Shown: piece after piece, positions 58,464 to 59,812 of the stretch | Layout of the letters: each line of letters opens with the position of its first letter | How positions within the stretch are numbered: position 1 is the first letter of the stretch | NCBI GenBank assembly: GCA_022823865.1 | Contig: JAJEHF010000142.1 | Coordinates: forward strand, 1 to 59,812 | Reading direction: 5' to 3' | From: Bryobacterales bacterium | Lineage (GTDB): Bacteria > Acidobacteriota > Terriglobia > Bryobacterales > UBA6623 | DNA length: 59,812 bases | Notes under the pieces: model-generated | The model's database searches: none | The model's input: only the letters and a program-made list of their open reading frames with translations | What the model was told of the DNA's origin: nothing | Program-made: the position numbers and the translations under genes

Positions 58464-59567
58464 GTGTTGAAGGTAGGATTCGTCGGCTGGCGCGGCATGG
58501 TCGGGAGCGTGCTGCTCGACCGAATGCGGTCGGAAGGGGACTTGGACAGCTTGGCGGTCCAATTCTTCTCGACGTCAAATCCCGGCGGTCGCGCGCCGCA
58601 TGGCGGTGCTAGCGCTGTCCTGCAGGACGCGCGCGAGATTGATGCGCTGGCACGCTGCGAAGCCGTGCTGTCGTGCCAAGGCGGTGGCTATACCTCCGAA
58701 GTCTTCGCAGCCCTGAGAGCATCGGGCTGGAACGGCTACTGGATCGATGCGGCGTCCACGCTGAGGCTCCGCGAGGATGCCGCGCTCGTGCTCGATCCGA
58801 TCAATGCGGACCAGATCCAGAAGCGACTCGACGATGGCTGCCGCAACTTTATCGGAGCCAACTGCACGGTCAGCCTGTTGCTGATGGCGATTGGCGGGCT
58901 TCTGCGCGAGGGGCTGGTCGAATGGGTCAGCACCATGACATACCAAGCGGTGTCCGGCGCCGGCGCGAGAAAGCTGACCGAGCTCGGTAGCCAAGTGGGC
59001 GCACTCGGCGCCGCCACGACGGACCTGCAGGGCGGTTCCGCCATCGAGGTCGAACAGGCCTTCACGCGCGTTCAAACAGGCGCGGCCTTTCCCGTGAGCG
59101 AAATCGGAGCGCCCCTAGCCTGCAACGTGCTGCCCTGGATCGACCGCGCCATGGACAGCGGCCAGACCCGCGAGGAATGGAAGGCCAGCGTCGAGGCCAG
59201 CAAGATCCTCGGCGCCGACCCGCCCGTGGTCATCGATGGAATCTGCGCGCGCGTGGACGCCCTGCGCTGTCACAGCCAGGCGCTGTGCATCAAGCTCGCC
59301 CGCGCCGTGCCGCTGGCAGAGGTGCGGGATTTGCTCAGTTCTGGAAACGCCTGGGTCAGGCTGGTCGACAACTCCCAAGAGGCCACGCTCCGCCAACTGA
59401 CCCCTGCCGCCGTAGCCGGCAAGCTGGACATCCACATAGGCAGGCTCCGGCATCTGAGCATGGGGCCGGAGTACCTGGGTGCCTTCACGGTGGGCGACCA
59501 GCTCCTCTGGGGCGCTGCCGAGCCGTTGCGCAGAATGCTCGGCTTCCTCCGCGACGCTCGCAACTAG
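58464..59567 (+). CDS. asd: Aspartate-semialdehyde dehydrogenase (proteobacterial type)
   Basis: Asd reduces aspartyl-4-phosphate to aspartate semialdehyde for lysine, threonine, methionine and diaminopimelate. The 367-residue protein starts near LKVGFVGWRGMVGSVLLDRM (NADP fold) and has QFFSTSNPGGRAP, SCQGGGYTSEVF, the catalytic Cys134 in FIGANCTVSLLLMA, TYQAVSGAGARKLTEL, and the catalytic His in VDALRCHSQALCIKLA. The start is uncertain: GTG 58464 fits the GGGGGA eight bases before it, while TTG 58467 and TTG 58449 are also in frame. The form is that of gamma-proteobacterial long Asd proteins. The following 245 bases to the window end contain no gene. Confidence 0.93.
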   Translation: MLKVGFVGWRGMVGSVLLDRMRSEGDLDSLAVQFFSTSNPGGRAPHGGASAVLQDAREIDALARCEAVLSCQGGGYTSEVFAALRASGWNGYWIDAASTLRLREDAALVLDPINADQIQKRLDDGCRNFIGANCTVSLLLMAIGGLLREGLVEWVSTMTYQAVSGAGARKLTELGSQVGALGAATTDLQGGSAIEVEQAFTRVQTGAAFPVSEIGAPLACNVLPWIDRAMDSGQTREEWKASVEASKILGADPPVVIDGICARVDALRCHSQALCIKLARAVPLAEVRDLLSSGNAWVRLVDNSQEATLRQLTPAAVAGKLDIHIGRLRHLSMGPEYLGAFTVGDQLLWGAAEPLRRMLGFLRDARN

Positions 59568-59812
59568 CGGGCAAGGCCCTGCTGGACTGCACTAGGTGGT
59601 GGTGCGTCCGGGAGGCGTTACGTGAATGCCGTTCTCGATTGACCGAATCGTTCCTTGGGGGCGCTCGCTAGACGGAACTTCATATAGGCCAATTGGCCGA
59701 TAACCTCTTGAAACTAAAGGGCTTTGCCCCATTTTGACGGCCCATTAGCTGGATTTTTGTTTCCATAACGAATGCTTCACAACATTTTCTATAATTATTG
59801 TTGCAATTGCCT
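59568..59812. other. AT-rich intergenic end of the window with a perfect palindrome
   Basis: The last 120 bases are AT-rich compared with the rest. GGCCAATTGGCC (59687-59698) is a perfect 12-base palindrome. GGGC-TTT-GCCC (59719-59729) is a small hairpin followed by CATTTT and could end asd transcription. TATAAT occurs near 59791. A promoter for a gene beyond the window is possible. Confidence 0.4.

Noticed and set aside
1..59812. CRISPR arrays, prophage and rRNA genes
   Set aside because: I saw no regularly spaced repeats, no phage structural genes and no rRNA-like sequence on either strand.

Overview
The window is high-GC bacterial DNA with about 50 recognisable protein genes, one strong small-RNA candidate, several decayed transposons and two short AT-rich islands (about 49.1-49.2 kb and the last 120 bases). 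The gene set points to an uncultured Acidobacteriota-like organism: CRTAC1/ASPIC-UnbV and TPR secreted proteins, a DUF1552/DUF1592 pair, a MerR-TPR fusion, MeaB with methylmalonyl-CoA epimerase, an alternative-complex-III-like operon, and many Tat-exported enzymes. metW and a proteobacterial-type asd would also fit a proteobacterium, so the phylum is an inference.

Layout. 0.2-9.3 kb: secreted TPR and FG-GAP proteins, a di-haem peroxidase, KDPG aldolase, a heptosyltransferase-like GT9, metW and an exported cyanophycinase-like peptidase. 9.4-15.1 kb: a graveyard of IS21, IS66, IS630 and ISKra4 remnants around a beheaded sulfatase gene and an intact Tat/lipoprotein polysaccharide deacetylase. 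15.1-24.1 kb: an endonuclease-fold gene diverging from an overlapping operon, rsmE-DUF4202-actA-actB1-actB2-actC-actD, which encodes a membrane quinol-oxidising complex, followed by an exported TIM-barrel isomerase. 24.2-33.1 kb: the DUF1552/DUF1592 pair, a higA whose higB toxin is reduced to a stub fused to a truncated PIG-L gene, an M23 peptidase, SdpI-like and HAD proteins, and the MerR-TPR regulator. 33.2-42.6 kb: a 1400-residue topoisomerase III-RecQ-HRDC fusion, meaB-mce, a GAF-SpoIIE phosphatase, and hemE-hemY. 42.8-49.1 kb: DinB, a lectin-fold protein, an aldo/keto reductase, a rhodanese lipoprotein with an in-frame UGA exactly at its catalytic cysteine, a Tat-exported Gfo/Idh dehydrogenase and a cyclase. 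49.1-59.8 kb: the small RNA, cytochrome c, a Tat-exported thiamine-diphosphate enzyme with a coupled small partner, an amidohydrolase lipoprotein, an epoxide hydrolase, an NmrA-type reductase, a self-regulated XRE/unknown pair, and asd.

Strongest candidates for something new: (1) the rhodanese that looks like a selenoprotein, with hairpins just after the UGA; (2) the TopIII-RecQ-HRDC single polypeptide; (3) a roughly 119-nt structured RNA with its own promoter and a perfect intrinsic terminator; (4) an XRE plus unknown-protein pair under a palindromic operator. A further pattern is that about eight genes have a -10 box only 5-8 bases before the start codon, which suggests widespread leaderless transcription.
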